A stretch of 64,000 nucleotides of DNA. Source: DATATB01 sp036268995 (GTDB lineage Bacteria > Planctomycetota > Planctomycetia > Pirellulales > PNKZ01). The DNA lies in contig DATATB010000137.1 in the NCBI GenBank assembly GCA_036268995.1, forward strand, positions 85,757 to 149,756, given 5' to 3'. Under the pieces are notes generated by a model, which saw only the letters and a list, made by a program, of their open reading frames with translations, was not told where the DNA came from and did not search any database. Shown in pieces: positions 22,531 through 31,193 of the stretch (positions are counted from its first letter, which is position 1; each line of letters starts with the position of its first letter). Position numbers and translations under genes: made by a program.

Positions 22531-22926
22531 TCAACCCTCGTCTGATACTTCCGCGTCGCTACCGAGTCCTGCACCTGGATCTGTTTGCTCGCCCAGGGCA
22601 AGAAAGCGGGCGAGATCCGCAATCGTTGGATAATCCCAGGCCAGCGTGGGCGAAAGACGCCGGCCCAGCAAGCGCTCCAGTTCGCCCGACAGCTTGATGG
22701 CCGCGAGACTGTCCAAGCCATAGCTCGCAAACGGCGTGTGGATATCGATGTCGGCCTCGGGCGTGCCAAGCACCGCTGCCAGGCGGGCCGCGAGCCAATC
22801 CTCCAGCGTTTCGGCGCAGAGCGGCTTATCCGCCGGCCACGCAGGTGGCTTTCTCTGCGGCAGCAACCGTAACAAGCTGCGCAGGATCGAACCCGATTCG
22901 ATATCTTGCGATCGATCGATAGACAC
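22531..22926 (-). CDS. Stand-alone acyl carrier protein
   Basis: A 131-residue phosphopantetheine carrier with Ser73 in YGLDSLAAI and the downstream helix pattern of PKS-type ACPs (PTIADLARFL). About 35 basic and hydrophobic residues precede the carrier domain. It starts with GTG and has GGAG upstream at rather long spacing. It is the first gene of the leftward operon and is divergent from the fatty-acyl-AMP ligase. The two are therefore likely partners: the ligase makes acyl-adenylate and passes the acyl group to this ACP, which feeds the PKS. No catalytic domain of its own. Confidence 0.88.
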   Translation of the reverse strand: MSIDRSQDIESGSILRSLLRLLPQRKPPAWPADKPLCAETLEDWLAARLAAVLGTPEADIDIHTPFASYGLDSLAAIKLSGELERLLGRRLSPTLAWDYPTIADLARFLALGEQTDPGAGLGSDAEVSDEG

Positions 22927-23266
22927 GGTCGACGGTCTCCCAATGAAGCCGCCGAAGAGGGACCGGCTTCGTCACTTCTCAGGTTGCCGCGGCGCGCGGT
23001 CAAACCCGACGTGAACGATGCGATCGCGTCCGGCCCGGACGGGTCCTCGCTCAGCACCACTCACGGCCACTGCGCAGGAGTCCGGTCCATCGCCAGCGGT
23101 GGCGAACCGGAAGTTCGTCGAAAGTGCCCCAATTCAGCTGAAATCAAACCAACACCTTGGCTGAGATCGTAACATATTGTCTCTTGCTTCGCTAAAGTAA
23201 TCAACTAGGCTGTTGAATGTTCCATGGCATGAGTCTTATTGGGCAGTTCACTAGACTTTGCCGACG
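22927..23266. promoter_or_regulatory. Divergent control region between the two biosynthetic operons
   Basis: This 340-base gap separates the ACP/PKS operon from the acyl-AMP ligase operon, which are transcribed away from each other. The part at 23150-23240 is clearly more AT-rich (TAACATATTG, AAAGTAATCAAC) than the surrounding coding DNA, as expected for promoters. I cannot name the -10/-35 boxes or an operator with confidence. Joint control of both operons from here is an inference from the layout. Confidence 0.5.
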
Positions 23267-25051
23267 ATGACGTCCAATCCCATCCAGCCGGACATCGCCG
23301 CTGCCGACCCCTCATGGCAGACGTTGGCGGAATTGATTGCCGATCGGGTCCAGCAAGCTCCCGACTTGGAGCTGTATTCGTTTCTGATCGACGGTGAGCG
23401 TCAGCGAGTTTTGCTCTCCTGCGCGGCGTTGGCGCGCCGTGTCAATTCGGTCGCCGCCTGGTTGCTCGCTTCTACGCGACCAGGAGATCGAGTCCTCATT
23501 CAAACGCCGCCCGGGCTCGACTTCGTGGTCGCCTTCTTGGGGTGCGTCGGCTGCGGGCGCATTGCCGTACCGGTTTTTCCGCCCCAAATGCAGCGTAAGC
23601 AGCGTGGGACGGATCGGTGGCAATCCATTTTTGATTCTGCCGAGCCTGCCGCGGCCCTCACAACGCAGCCGGCCGCCAATCCTGCACATGAGCTGGCCGT
23701 GCCGTATCTCGAGGTTGATCGGCACGCGAGTCCGGACGCTCCCGATGCGTTGCTCGGGTGTGATGTTCGGCCCGACATGCCGGCCATGATTCAATACACG
23801 TCGGGTTCGACCACCGCGCCGCGCGGAGTGGTGCTGACGCATCGAAATCTGCTACACAATTTGGCTCACATTTGCCGACGTTTCGGTCACACGTCTGCCA
23901 GTCGAGGCGTGATTTGGCTTCCCCCCTATCACGACATGGGTTTGATTGGCGGCATCCTGCAGCCGATTTATGCGGGCTTTCCGGTGTTGCTGATGTCGCC
24001 ATTGCATTTTCTTCAGCAGCCCGTGCGCTGGCTGCGCGCGATTTCGGAGTTCGGCGGCACGACGAGCGGCGGTCCCAATTTCGCCTACGAAATGTGTGCC
24101 CAGCAGATCACACCGGAAGATTGCGCGGGACTCGATCTCAGCCGCTGGGAAGTGGCATTTGTCGGCGCCGAGCCGGTGGCCGCCAAGACCCTCGATCGTT
24201 TCGCAGCGGCGTTCGAACCCTACGGTTTTCGCCGCCAGGCTTTTTACCCCTGCTATGGTCTGGCGGAAGGCACGCTATTGGTGTCCGGAGCGAACAAGCT
24301 CCGAGGTATCGCTATCCAAAATGTTTCCGCGGACGAGCTGGAATCGAATCGATTCAAGCCGTTGTCGCCGGGCGATGCCGCCGGTCGGCAACTCGTCGGC
24401 TGCGGCCATTCGCTGGACGACCAGCAAATCCTCGTGGTCGATCCAGACACGTTGCGGCCAGTGAAGAACGATCAAATTGGCGAGATTTGGGTTCGCGGAC
24501 CGAGCGTCGCGTCCGGTTATTGGAATTCGCCCCAGGCTACTCAGGCAACGTTCGGCGCGATACTCGCCGCCACGGGCGAAGGGCCGTTCCTGCGGACGGG
24601 CGACCTGGGATATCTGTGCGAGGGGCAACTATTCATCACCGGCAGGCTCAAGGATTTGATCATCCTGGCCGGTCGGAATCATTACCCGCAGGATATCGAA
24701 CAGACCGTGCAGCAATGCCATTCGGCCATCCGGCGCGATGGCTGTGCGGCATTTGGCATCGAAATGGACGGCGAGGAGCAACTGGTCGTGGTGGCCGAAG
24801 TGCGGCGTCGCGCCGACCTGCGTCAAGGCGCTACCGACGATTGGAGGTTGGACAGCGAGGCCGAGGGCATTGAGCAATCGCCCGAGATCGTCGCAGCGAT
24901 TCGTTCGGCGGTCTTTCAGCAGCACGGAGCCCGGGTCGCATCGGTCCAATTGGTGTCGGCGGCAAGCATCTTGAAGACCCCGAGCGGGAAGAAGCGACGG
25001 CAAGCGTGCCGTGCAAAATATTTGGCCGAGTGCGCGAAACAAGTCGTGTAG
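23267..25051 (+). CDS. Fatty-acyl-AMP ligase (FAAL)
   Basis: A 594-residue ANL-superfamily adenylating enzyme. The motifs are YTSGSTTAPRGVVLTH (about residues 177-192), LPPYHDMGLIGG, YGLAEGTL, TGDLGYL and GRLKDLIILAGRNHYPQDIE. The last of these, together with the whole N-domain, matches FAALs, which activate fatty acids for transfer to an ACP, better than CoA ligases. Start at the ATG at 23267; a TTG nine bases upstream is in frame but less likely. First gene of the rightward operon, followed after two bases by a desaturase. It probably supplies the starter acyl group to the divergent stand-alone ACP. Confidence 0.92.
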   Translation: MTSNPIQPDIAAADPSWQTLAELIADRVQQAPDLELYSFLIDGERQRVLLSCAALARRVNSVAAWLLASTRPGDRVLIQTPPGLDFVVAFLGCVGCGRIAVPVFPPQMQRKQRGTDRWQSIFDSAEPAAALTTQPAANPAHELAVPYLEVDRHASPDAPDALLGCDVRPDMPAMIQYTSGSTTAPRGVVLTHRNLLHNLAHICRRFGHTSASRGVIWLPPYHDMGLIGGILQPIYAGFPVLLMSPLHFLQQPVRWLRAISEFGGTTSGGPNFAYEMCAQQITPEDCAGLDLSRWEVAFVGAEPVAAKTLDRFAAAFEPYGFRRQAFYPCYGLAEGTLLVSGANKLRGIAIQNVSADELESNRFKPLSPGDAAGRQLVGCGHSLDDQQILVVDPDTLRPVKNDQIGEIWVRGPSVASGYWNSPQATQATFGAILAATGEGPFLRTGDLGYLCEGQLFITGRLKDLIILAGRNHYPQDIEQTVQQCHSAIRRDGCAAFGIEMDGEEQLVVVAEVRRRADLRQGATDDWRLDSEAEGIEQSPEIVAAIRSAVFQQHGARVASVQLVSAASILKTPSGKKRRQACRAKYLAECAKQVV

Positions 25052-25053
25052 CA

Positions 25054-26013
25054 ATGTTGATATCTGAAACGAATTCGCCTCCACTCGTGGCCCAAGCCCG
25101 TGGCTCGGCGCGGCGGCTGCAACAGTGGCTGACACTCGTCATGGTGATCGCGCCGGTGTTAGGCGTAGTTCTGGCGATCATCATGCTGTGGGGTCGCGGT
25201 GTCGATGGACTCGACGTCATGCTGTTGGTCGGGATGTACGTCGCGACCGTGTTGGGCGTGGAGGTGGGACTTCATCGGCATTTTTCGCATCGCGCCTTTC
25301 AGACGTTTCCTTGGATGCGAGCTGGATTGGGCGTCTTCGGATCGATGGCGGCGCAGGGGCCCGTGCTGTTTTGGGCTTCGGTTCATCGGCGACATCATGC
25401 CTATAGCGATCGGGAAGGCGATCCCCATTCACCGCGCGCGCAGGGCGCGGGCTGGCGCGGACGCCTGCGCGGACTGTGGCACGGTCATCTCGGTTGGTTA
25501 TTTCAATTTGAGGTGACCGACCTGGCTGCTTACGCGCCGGATCTGCTGCGCGATCGATTGGTGTTTAACCTGAGCTACCTCTATCCGATTTGGGTGCTGT
25601 TGGGTTTGTTATTGCCGGCCGTGCTGGGAGGCGTGATCTCTGGGAGTTGGGTCGGAGCCGCGACTGGCTGCCTGTGGGGCGGGCTGGTCCGCGTGTTTCT
25701 GGTGCACCACGCGACGTGGAGCGTCAATTCGCTGTGTCACACGTTTGGCAGCCGGCCATTCCGCACGCGCGACCAGAGCACCAACAATCCTTGGCTGATG
25801 CTGAGCTCGCTCGGCGGCTCGTGGCACAACAATCATCATGCATTTCCACACGCGGCGCTGAATTCGTTGAGGTGGTGGCAATTGGACCCGTCGGGATGGC
25901 TGATTCAGCTCCTGCGAGCCGTGGGCCTGGTTTGGGACGTGCGCGTGGCTGATTGGCGCCCAAGCGGTTTCCAGGCGGCGCAGTCTTTGGCTAAGGGCGA
26001 TCAGATGGGTTAA
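25054..26013 (+). CDS. Fatty acid desaturase (HNNHH type)
   Basis: A 319-residue membrane di-iron desaturase. Histidine boxes: HRHFSH (near 73), HRRHH (near 111) and WHNNHHAF (near 257). Two long hydrophobic hairpins are present. The start ATG lies two bases after the ligase stop; the frame opens earlier, at 25006, but that would overlap the ligase. Close in length and sequence to the next gene, so the pair probably arose by tandem duplication. Likely introduces a double bond into the acyl chain made or used by the cluster. Confidence 0.9.
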   Translation: MLISETNSPPLVAQARGSARRLQQWLTLVMVIAPVLGVVLAIIMLWGRGVDGLDVMLLVGMYVATVLGVEVGLHRHFSHRAFQTFPWMRAGLGVFGSMAAQGPVLFWASVHRRHHAYSDREGDPHSPRAQGAGWRGRLRGLWHGHLGWLFQFEVTDLAAYAPDLLRDRLVFNLSYLYPIWVLLGLLLPAVLGGVISGSWVGAATGCLWGGLVRVFLVHHATWSVNSLCHTFGSRPFRTRDQSTNNPWLMLSSLGGSWHNNHHAFPHAALNSLRWWQLDPSGWLIQLLRAVGLVWDVRVADWRPSGFQAAQSLAKGDQMG

Positions 26014-26035
26014 GTTCAACGGGGTAAGCAGGACG

Positions 26036-27013
26036 ATGGGGCAGCAAAGTCACAATCCGATTCCCGGCGTCGCGCGCGCCAGGCCAATTGCCCGGCGCTG
26101 GCAGCAGTCGATTGCGCTGGCCGTGGTCGCGCTGCCCATCATCGGGGTCGTCGCGGCCGTGGCACTCTGGTGGCGAGTCGGGATTGGTGCCTTGGAATTG
26201 GGCGCGCTGGCAGGCATGTTTTTCGTTTGCATGCTGGGCGTGACGGTCGGCTTTCATCGCCACTTTGCCCACAATTCTTTCAAGACGAGCCGTGCCGGCC
26301 GGGCGCTGCTGATCGTTCTGGGATCGATGGCAGCGCAGGGTCCAGTATTGTTTTGGGTGGTCACGCATCGACGGCACCACGCCTTCAGCGATCAGGAAGG
26401 CGACCCTCACTCGCCCAACTTGCACGGCGGCGATTGGACCGGCCTGCTCGTGGGACTGTGGCATTCGCACATCGGCTGGATGTTTTCGGACGAACTTACC
26501 GATTGGGTGCACTTCGGTCGCGATCTGCTGCAAGATCGAATGATTTTTCGCCTGCATCGCCTGTACGCGCTGTGGGTCATGCTGGGCCTGGTCCTGCCGG
26601 CGGCCGTTTGCGGCCTGATCGGTGGCACCTGGCTGGCGGCCTTGCAAGGCCTTCTGTGGGGCGGCCTGGTCCGCATGTTCATGGTGAACCAGGCAAGCTG
26701 GTGCGTGGGCTCGGTTTGCCACGTCTTCGGAACACGTCCGTTCCAGACGCGCGATCGCAGCGCCAACAACTACCTCGTAGCGCTGCTGACGTTTGGCGAG
26801 GGATTGCAGAATAACCATCACGCGTTTCCCAGTTCGCACGCCCATGCCGTCTGGTGGTGGGAGCCCGACCTCAGCGCCTGGGTGATTCGCATGCTTGAAT
26901 TCTGCGGACTCGTGTGGGACGTGAAGCGGCCGACGGCGCGGGCCGTCAGCGAGTTGCGCGCGGTTCCGTCGGTTGCTTCAGAGCTAGAGTTGAACCGGGG
27001 CGCTAATGGCTGA
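26036..27013 (+). CDS. Fatty acid desaturase with QxxHH third box
   Basis: A 325-residue desaturase, paralogous to its upstream neighbour. Box 1 HRHFAH (near 74) and box 2 HRRHH (near 111) are standard. In box 3 the first His is Gln258 (QNNHHAF). In eukaryotic front-end (delta-5/delta-6) desaturases the same QxxHH form is functional. So this is not evidence of inactivation, but it may mark a different regioselectivity from the two HNNHH enzymes of the cluster. Its 3' end overlaps the reductase start by 8 bases, showing tight operon coupling. Confidence 0.9.
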   Translation: MGQQSHNPIPGVARARPIARRWQQSIALAVVALPIIGVVAAVALWWRVGIGALELGALAGMFFVCMLGVTVGFHRHFAHNSFKTSRAGRALLIVLGSMAAQGPVLFWVVTHRRHHAFSDQEGDPHSPNLHGGDWTGLLVGLWHSHIGWMFSDELTDWVHFGRDLLQDRMIFRLHRLYALWVMLGLVLPAAVCGLIGGTWLAALQGLLWGGLVRMFMVNQASWCVGSVCHVFGTRPFQTRDRSANNYLVALLTFGEGLQNNHHAFPSSHAHAVWWWEPDLSAWVIRMLEFCGLVWDVKRPTARAVSELRAVPSVASELELNRGANG

Positions 27014-27860
27014 ACCTCATACCAATCCGACCGCTGCACCACGCAAGCGAGCTCTCGTCACCGGGGCCAGCACCGGCATCGGCGCGGCTTTTGCCCAACA
27101 ACTTGCCGGCTTGGGATACGACCTGATACTTGTTGCCAGGACCAAAAGCCTGCTGGACGAGCTCGCGCGGAAGTTGCACGATCGCCATGGATCGGAAGTC
27201 ACGGTGGTCGCGGCCGATTTGAGCACTAAGGAAGGCCAGTCAACCGTCGTTCGCCTCGTCGCGAGCGACCCGGGCTTGTCCATGTTGGTGAATGCAGCAG
27301 GCAGCGCCAACTGGGGTAATCACGCGGACCTGGAAGTTGCCGGCGAAGTCGCCTTGATTGAGTTGAACGTCGTGGCCTTGGTGCGGCTGACCAAGGCGGC
27401 GTTGCCAGCCATGTTGGCTCGCGGCCAAGGCGCGATCATCAACGTGGCCTCGCTGTCGTCGTTCGCGCCCATACCTTCGATCGCTACTTATTGCGGAACA
27501 AAATCCTTCGTGGCGAATTTTACCGAGTCGTTGTACGAAGAGCTTCGCGGAACCGGGGTCTACGTGCAGGCTCTTTGCCCGGGCTTCACGCGCACCAATA
27601 TCTTTGCCCGGGCCGGAGCCAATGAGCGGCGCGTGCCCAAGATTCTGTGGCAAACACCGGAAGCGGTCGTTCGTTGTTCGTTGAAAGCCCTGCGACGCCG
27701 ACAAGCGCGGTGCGTCCCAGGACTGCGGAATTACGTGTGCATGCTTTGGGTGCTCTGGATGCCGCGCTGGATGTCGCGGCATATCGCGAGCAACCTGCTA
27801 GGCCGCTTTGAGAAACTGGAGCCGCGCCCGCCCGAGCGTGCGGCGCCCGTCACCACGTGA
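27006..27860 (+). CDS. Short-chain dehydrogenase/reductase (HetN/ketoreductase-like)
   Basis: A 284-residue classical SDR. NAD(P) binding: TGASTGIG (19-26) and NAAG (96-99). Catalytic residues: Ser149, Tyr162 and Lys166 in YCGTK. The C-terminal segment is rich in Trp, Met and Arg and may touch the membrane. The family includes DltE/HetN-like reductases. In cyanobacterial heterocyst glycolipid clusters, an SDR of this kind (HetN) sits beside the synthase genes. Here it may reduce a keto group left by the KR-less PKS, acting in trans; that is an inference from context. Confidence 0.88.
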   Translation: MAEPHTNPTAAPRKRALVTGASTGIGAAFAQQLAGLGYDLILVARTKSLLDELARKLHDRHGSEVTVVAADLSTKEGQSTVVRLVASDPGLSMLVNAAGSANWGNHADLEVAGEVALIELNVVALVRLTKAALPAMLARGQGAIINVASLSSFAPIPSIATYCGTKSFVANFTESLYEELRGTGVYVQALCPGFTRTNIFARAGANERRVPKILWQTPEAVVRCSLKALRRRQARCVPGLRNYVCMLWVLWMPRWMSRHIASNLLGRFEKLEPRPPERAAPVTT

Positions 27861-27882
27861 CTAGACAGGACCTGATACTCGC

Positions 27883-28449
27883 ATGACGACCGAAGCTATT
27901 TCTTCCGTGATGCCGACTCCATCGGACGTGGCGGCCAGGCGCGGCCTGGCGCGTATTCCGCTCGTCGTGCGGATGCTGTTCTATGGCATGTTCTTTCTGG
28001 CCGTGGTTTTGTTGGGCATTGCCGGGCTGAATTATCAAATTGACCGTATCTGGCCAGCATGCCACATCGAGGTTGGCGCCTGGCGGTGGGTGGGAGCGGC
28101 GCTGTTCGCGGCTTCGTTGAGCGTTTACGTCTGCACGGCCGTGTTGCTCAGCCGGCTAGGTGAAGGGGCGTTTGCCGAATTCGACCCACCGAGCCGCTTT
28201 GTGCGTGTGGGGCCGTACCGTTGGGTGCGAAATCCCATTTCGCTCTGCGTGCTGGCGATGATTCTCGGCGAAGCGCTGGCCCTTTCCAGCACCGGGATCT
28301 TCCTGATGCTTTTCGTGTCGATGGTCATCGCCCATCTGCAAGCGACCCACCTCGAGGAGCCGCTGCTGCTGCGGCGCTTCGGCCAGTCCTACGCCGACTA
28401 TCGAACCGAGGTGCCGCGTTGGATTCCACGCAGACCAAAGCTCTCATGA
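27883..28449 (+). CDS. ICMT/phospholipid methyltransferase-like membrane protein
   Basis: A 188-residue protein with about four hydrophobic segments and the C-terminal signature of the isoprenylcysteine carboxyl methyltransferase / phospholipid N-methyltransferase superfamily: RVGPYRWVRNPISL near residue 108 and LEEPLLLRRFGQSYADY near 155-172, ending in VPRWIPR. Members use S-adenosylmethionine to methylate lipid-embedded substrates. In this operon it may modify the polar end or an oxygen of the lipid product. The last four bases overlap the glycosyltransferase start (ATGA). Confidence 0.82.
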   Translation: MTTEAISSVMPTPSDVAARRGLARIPLVVRMLFYGMFFLAVVLLGIAGLNYQIDRIWPACHIEVGAWRWVGAALFAASLSVYVCTAVLLSRLGEGAFAEFDPPSRFVRVGPYRWVRNPISLCVLAMILGEALALSSTGIFLMLFVSMVIAHLQATHLEEPLLLRRFGQSYADYRTEVPRWIPRRPKLS

Positions 28450-29711
28450 CGCGCGAGCGGGCCTCTCCACCTTTGAACGTGCTGCTCTTCGGGCTGGGCA
28501 GCCGCGGCGACGTGCATCCGTTTTTTGCCTTAGGACAGGCCCTGCAAGCGCGCGGCCATCACATCACCTTCCTGACCTTGGGCTACTTCTCGGAGCAGGC
28601 ACGGCGGCTGGGTTTCGAGGTCGTCGAAGTCGGCAGTGCCGACGATTATTTGAAGTGGGCGCTGCACCCAGACTTGTGGCATCCGCGCCGCGGCTTTCGG
28701 GTGATGGCGGAAATCACACGGCTAATCAGCGCCACGATTTATCGAGAAATCGAGGCGCGTTACGAGCCGCGGCGCACGCTCATCGTCGGGACATGTTCGA
28801 TATTCGCCGCCCGGGTCGCCCAGGAAAAGTTGGGTGTCCCCTTGGTCACCGCAGTCTTGCAACCTGCCCTGTTCTTCAGCACGCACGAGTCACCCACCTT
28901 GCAGCCCTTTATGGCGGGCATTAATCGTTATCCGCGCTGGGTGAGGCGACTGGCGATGGGCGCGGCCGGCTTAACGATGGATCGGGCCTTGGGCCCAGCG
29001 GTCAACGAATTTCGAGCCAGCGTCGGACTGCCGCCGGTTCGAAATCTTTGTGATTGGTGGTTTTCTCCCCAAGCCGTCGTGCCGCTTTTTCCCGAGTGGT
29101 TCGCCGCACCGCAGCCGGACTGGCCTGCCAATCTGCGGATGGCGAGCTTTCCGTTCTACGACGGATCGAATTTCGCGGCGCCGTCAGAAGAGTTGGCGGA
29201 GTTCATCGCGTCGGGCGATCCGCCACTGGTTTTCACGCCGGGTTCGGGAGCGCGCAATGCCAGGCAGTTCTTCACTGCCAGCGTCGAAGCTTGCCGCCTG
29301 CTCAAGCGGCGCGGGATTCTACTCACGCCGTTTGAGGATCAAATTCCGCCATTGTACGACGAGGTGCGGCACGAGCCATTCGTGAACCTCGAGTGGCTGC
29401 TGCCACGCTCGGCCGCGATGATTCACCACGGCGGCATCGGCACGGCGGCCGACGCGCTGCGAGCCGGCCGGCCGCAGTTGCTCATGCCCATGGCTTTCGA
29501 CCAGCCTGACAACGCGGCCCGCTTGCGACGTCTGGGCGTCGGACGCTCGCTGGCGCCGCGTCACTTCACCGGCCCAAGGGTCGCCCGAGTCTTGTCCGCC
29601 TTGCTCGAATCGGCGGAGGTGGCGAGCCGCTGCCGCGACTATGCCAACCGGTTGCAAGGCGCCATGGATCTGCGTGTGGGCTGCGAACTCATCGAGTCAT
29701 TGGGAGGTTGA
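28446..29711 (+). CDS. Family 1 (MGT/sterol-type) glycosyltransferase
   Basis: A 421-residue GT-B enzyme. The N-terminus has GSRGDVHPFFALGQAL, typical of sterol and macrolide glycosyltransferases. The C-terminal donor-binding motif is intact (HHGGIGTAADALRAG...QLLMP...DQPDNA, near residues 326-360). It uses a nucleotide-activated sugar to glycosylate a lipophilic acceptor. Last gene of the rightward operon, so it is the likely headgroup-attaching enzyme. The ATG overlaps the previous stop. The open frame back to 28221 is an overlap artefact. The 3' end overlaps the convergent TolC-like gene by 23 bases. Confidence 0.9.
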   Translation: MTRERASPPLNVLLFGLGSRGDVHPFFALGQALQARGHHITFLTLGYFSEQARRLGFEVVEVGSADDYLKWALHPDLWHPRRGFRVMAEITRLISATIYREIEARYEPRRTLIVGTCSIFAARVAQEKLGVPLVTAVLQPALFFSTHESPTLQPFMAGINRYPRWVRRLAMGAAGLTMDRALGPAVNEFRASVGLPPVRNLCDWWFSPQAVVPLFPEWFAAPQPDWPANLRMASFPFYDGSNFAAPSEELAEFIASGDPPLVFTPGSGARNARQFFTASVEACRLLKRRGILLTPFEDQIPPLYDEVRHEPFVNLEWLLPRSAAMIHHGGIGTAADALRAGRPQLLMPMAFDQPDNAARLRRLGVGRSLAPRHFTGPRVARVLSALLESAEVASRCRDYANRLQGAMDLRVGCELIESLGG

Positions 29712-31020
29712 ACACCGAACGGGCGACTTCATTTTCTTGCTCGGCAGGCTTGGGCGGCGGCATTTCGCAATTACAGTCGAGCGCCAGGCAGCCTTGGGCC
29801 TGGTGCAATTTCACCACGGCGATGCGCCAGTCGACCGCACGGCGAGTCAGCTCGTGTTCGGCTTGAATCACGGCGAGTTGCGCTGCGGCGTGATCGAAGG
29901 CCGTGGCGGCGCCGATCGCTTGCTTCGCTTCCGAGCGGCTTAAATCGCGCTGGCGGGATTCCAAAGCGTGCTTGGCCGCGGCGACATCGCGCACGCGCAT
30001 TTGCACGTCCAGCACCTGGCCGTGGATCTCGTCGATCACCGATTGCTGCGCTGCCCAGAGCATTTGCGCCAGTTGCTGCCGGCGGACCGCGATTTCGCGG
30101 TCCTCGAGCTCGTGGTGCCGAATGTGCCGGACGGCGATCGCGGATCCCAGCGCACTATCCTGTTGTCCCAATGCGGCCCGGGCCACCGGAAGTGTATCGC
30201 GATCGAGCGCCCCCAGGATCAGTCGCAGACTCTGCAACTCTGTGCGCTGTGCCAAAGCCAGCGCCGTTGCGCCTTCGACGTCCGGCGATTGCGGGATCGG
30301 ACGCAAATCGGCCTGCGGCCAGATGGGTCTAGGATCGGCGGCATCGATGGCCAATAAGTTTCGCAATTGAATATTTAAGCGCGCGACGGTGGTCAGGGCT
30401 TCGGCCCGCTGGTTCAAGACGACGATTTCGCGATCCTGGAGCGCATCAATATCCCCCGGCGATTGCCCGGTGAGCCGCTTGATGCGCTCGTGATCGGCAA
30501 TCATGTTCCGCACTTCGATCAGGGTACGATCCGTGGCGTCGCACGCCGCCTCGGCCGCCGCCAGCTCGTAAAAAGCCGTCAGCGCCTGGCTGGCCGCTTC
30601 GTTACTCCGCGAGGCAGCCCGCAATGCCAGGAGTTGCCGCTGGACGGCGGCCAGGTGTTGCTTGCCGGCGCAGTGGCCAGACGTGAGCTGCACGGTCAGG
30701 CCGCGCTCCATTTGCAGGAGGGACGCGGCCTTGGCATAGCCCGCGGCACGGCAGCGGCACTCGTCGGGCGACACCTGCATGTAATGATCCGGACGGCCGC
30801 CGGATGCCAGGTTTCGATCAACTTCCCGCCAGGAGCCGACCTGCGAAACGTCCGCGTGGATCTGGCCTCGCGGTGCCAAACCTTCTGCGGCAACGACGCC
30901 TGTCGTGGCGGTGCTCGACCGCGTCCAGCAGCGATGCGTTGCGGCGCGGTCCGACGCGCAGCCCAAAACCAGGGCCGCGTGCAAGACCAGGAGCATTCGT
31001 TTCGACCGTTGTCGCCGCAT
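29689..31020 (-). CDS. TolC-like outer membrane efflux lipoprotein
   Basis: A 443-residue protein, mostly long alpha-helical coiled coil, with two related halves. Each half has the Ala/Leu/Gln-rich helices of outer membrane efflux proteins (around residues 130-220 and 320-420, e.g. DWRIAVVKLHQAQG near the end). An N-terminal hydrophobic stretch ends in VLGC (Cys21), which looks like a lipoprotein signal, as in NodT/OprM-type members. The start ATG at 31020 has GGAAA upstream; a TTG at 31059 is the alternative. Divergent from the ABC ATPase, permease and adaptor genes with which it would form a tripartite exporter. Similarity is by architecture only, so somewhat less certain. Confidence 0.75.
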   Translation of the reverse strand: MRRQRSKRMLLVLHAALVLGCASDRAATHRCWTRSSTATTGVVAAEGLAPRGQIHADVSQVGSWREVDRNLASGGRPDHYMQVSPDECRCRAAGYAKAASLLQMERGLTVQLTSGHCAGKQHLAAVQRQLLALRAASRSNEAASQALTAFYELAAAEAACDATDRTLIEVRNMIADHERIKRLTGQSPGDIDALQDREIVVLNQRAEALTTVARLNIQLRNLLAIDAADPRPIWPQADLRPIPQSPDVEGATALALAQRTELQSLRLILGALDRDTLPVARAALGQQDSALGSAIAVRHIRHHELEDREIAVRRQQLAQMLWAAQQSVIDEIHGQVLDVQMRVRDVAAAKHALESRQRDLSRSEAKQAIGAATAFDHAAAQLAVIQAEHELTRRAVDWRIAVVKLHQAQGCLALDCNCEMPPPKPAEQENEVARSVFNLPMTR

Positions 31021-31193
31021 GCGAGTCGTTTCCAGGGCATCGCGGGAAAAAGCGCGCAAGCTCCCCCCGCCTGTCTAGTTATCGAGAATCTGTTATTCTG
31101 AAAACGACTCGGCAATCGGATGCTCCTGGGCCTCGGATTTCGTAGGCTTTAACGGTTGTAGCGCTGGGCTTAGTCATTTTCTCGGGGCAGCGT
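31021..31193. promoter_or_regulatory. Divergent promoter region of the export genes
   Basis: A short region between the leftward TolC-like gene and the rightward ABC operon. It contains an AT-richer stretch (GTTATCGAGAATCTGTTATT, about 31078-31097) that could hold overlapping promoters. No operator is clear. Confidence 0.4.

Noticed and set aside
22530..23060. N-terminal extension of the large PKS frame upstream of the KS
   Set aside because: It overlaps the ACP gene in another frame, its translation is Arg/Ser-rich nonsense, and the KS begins exactly at the ATG following the ACP stop.
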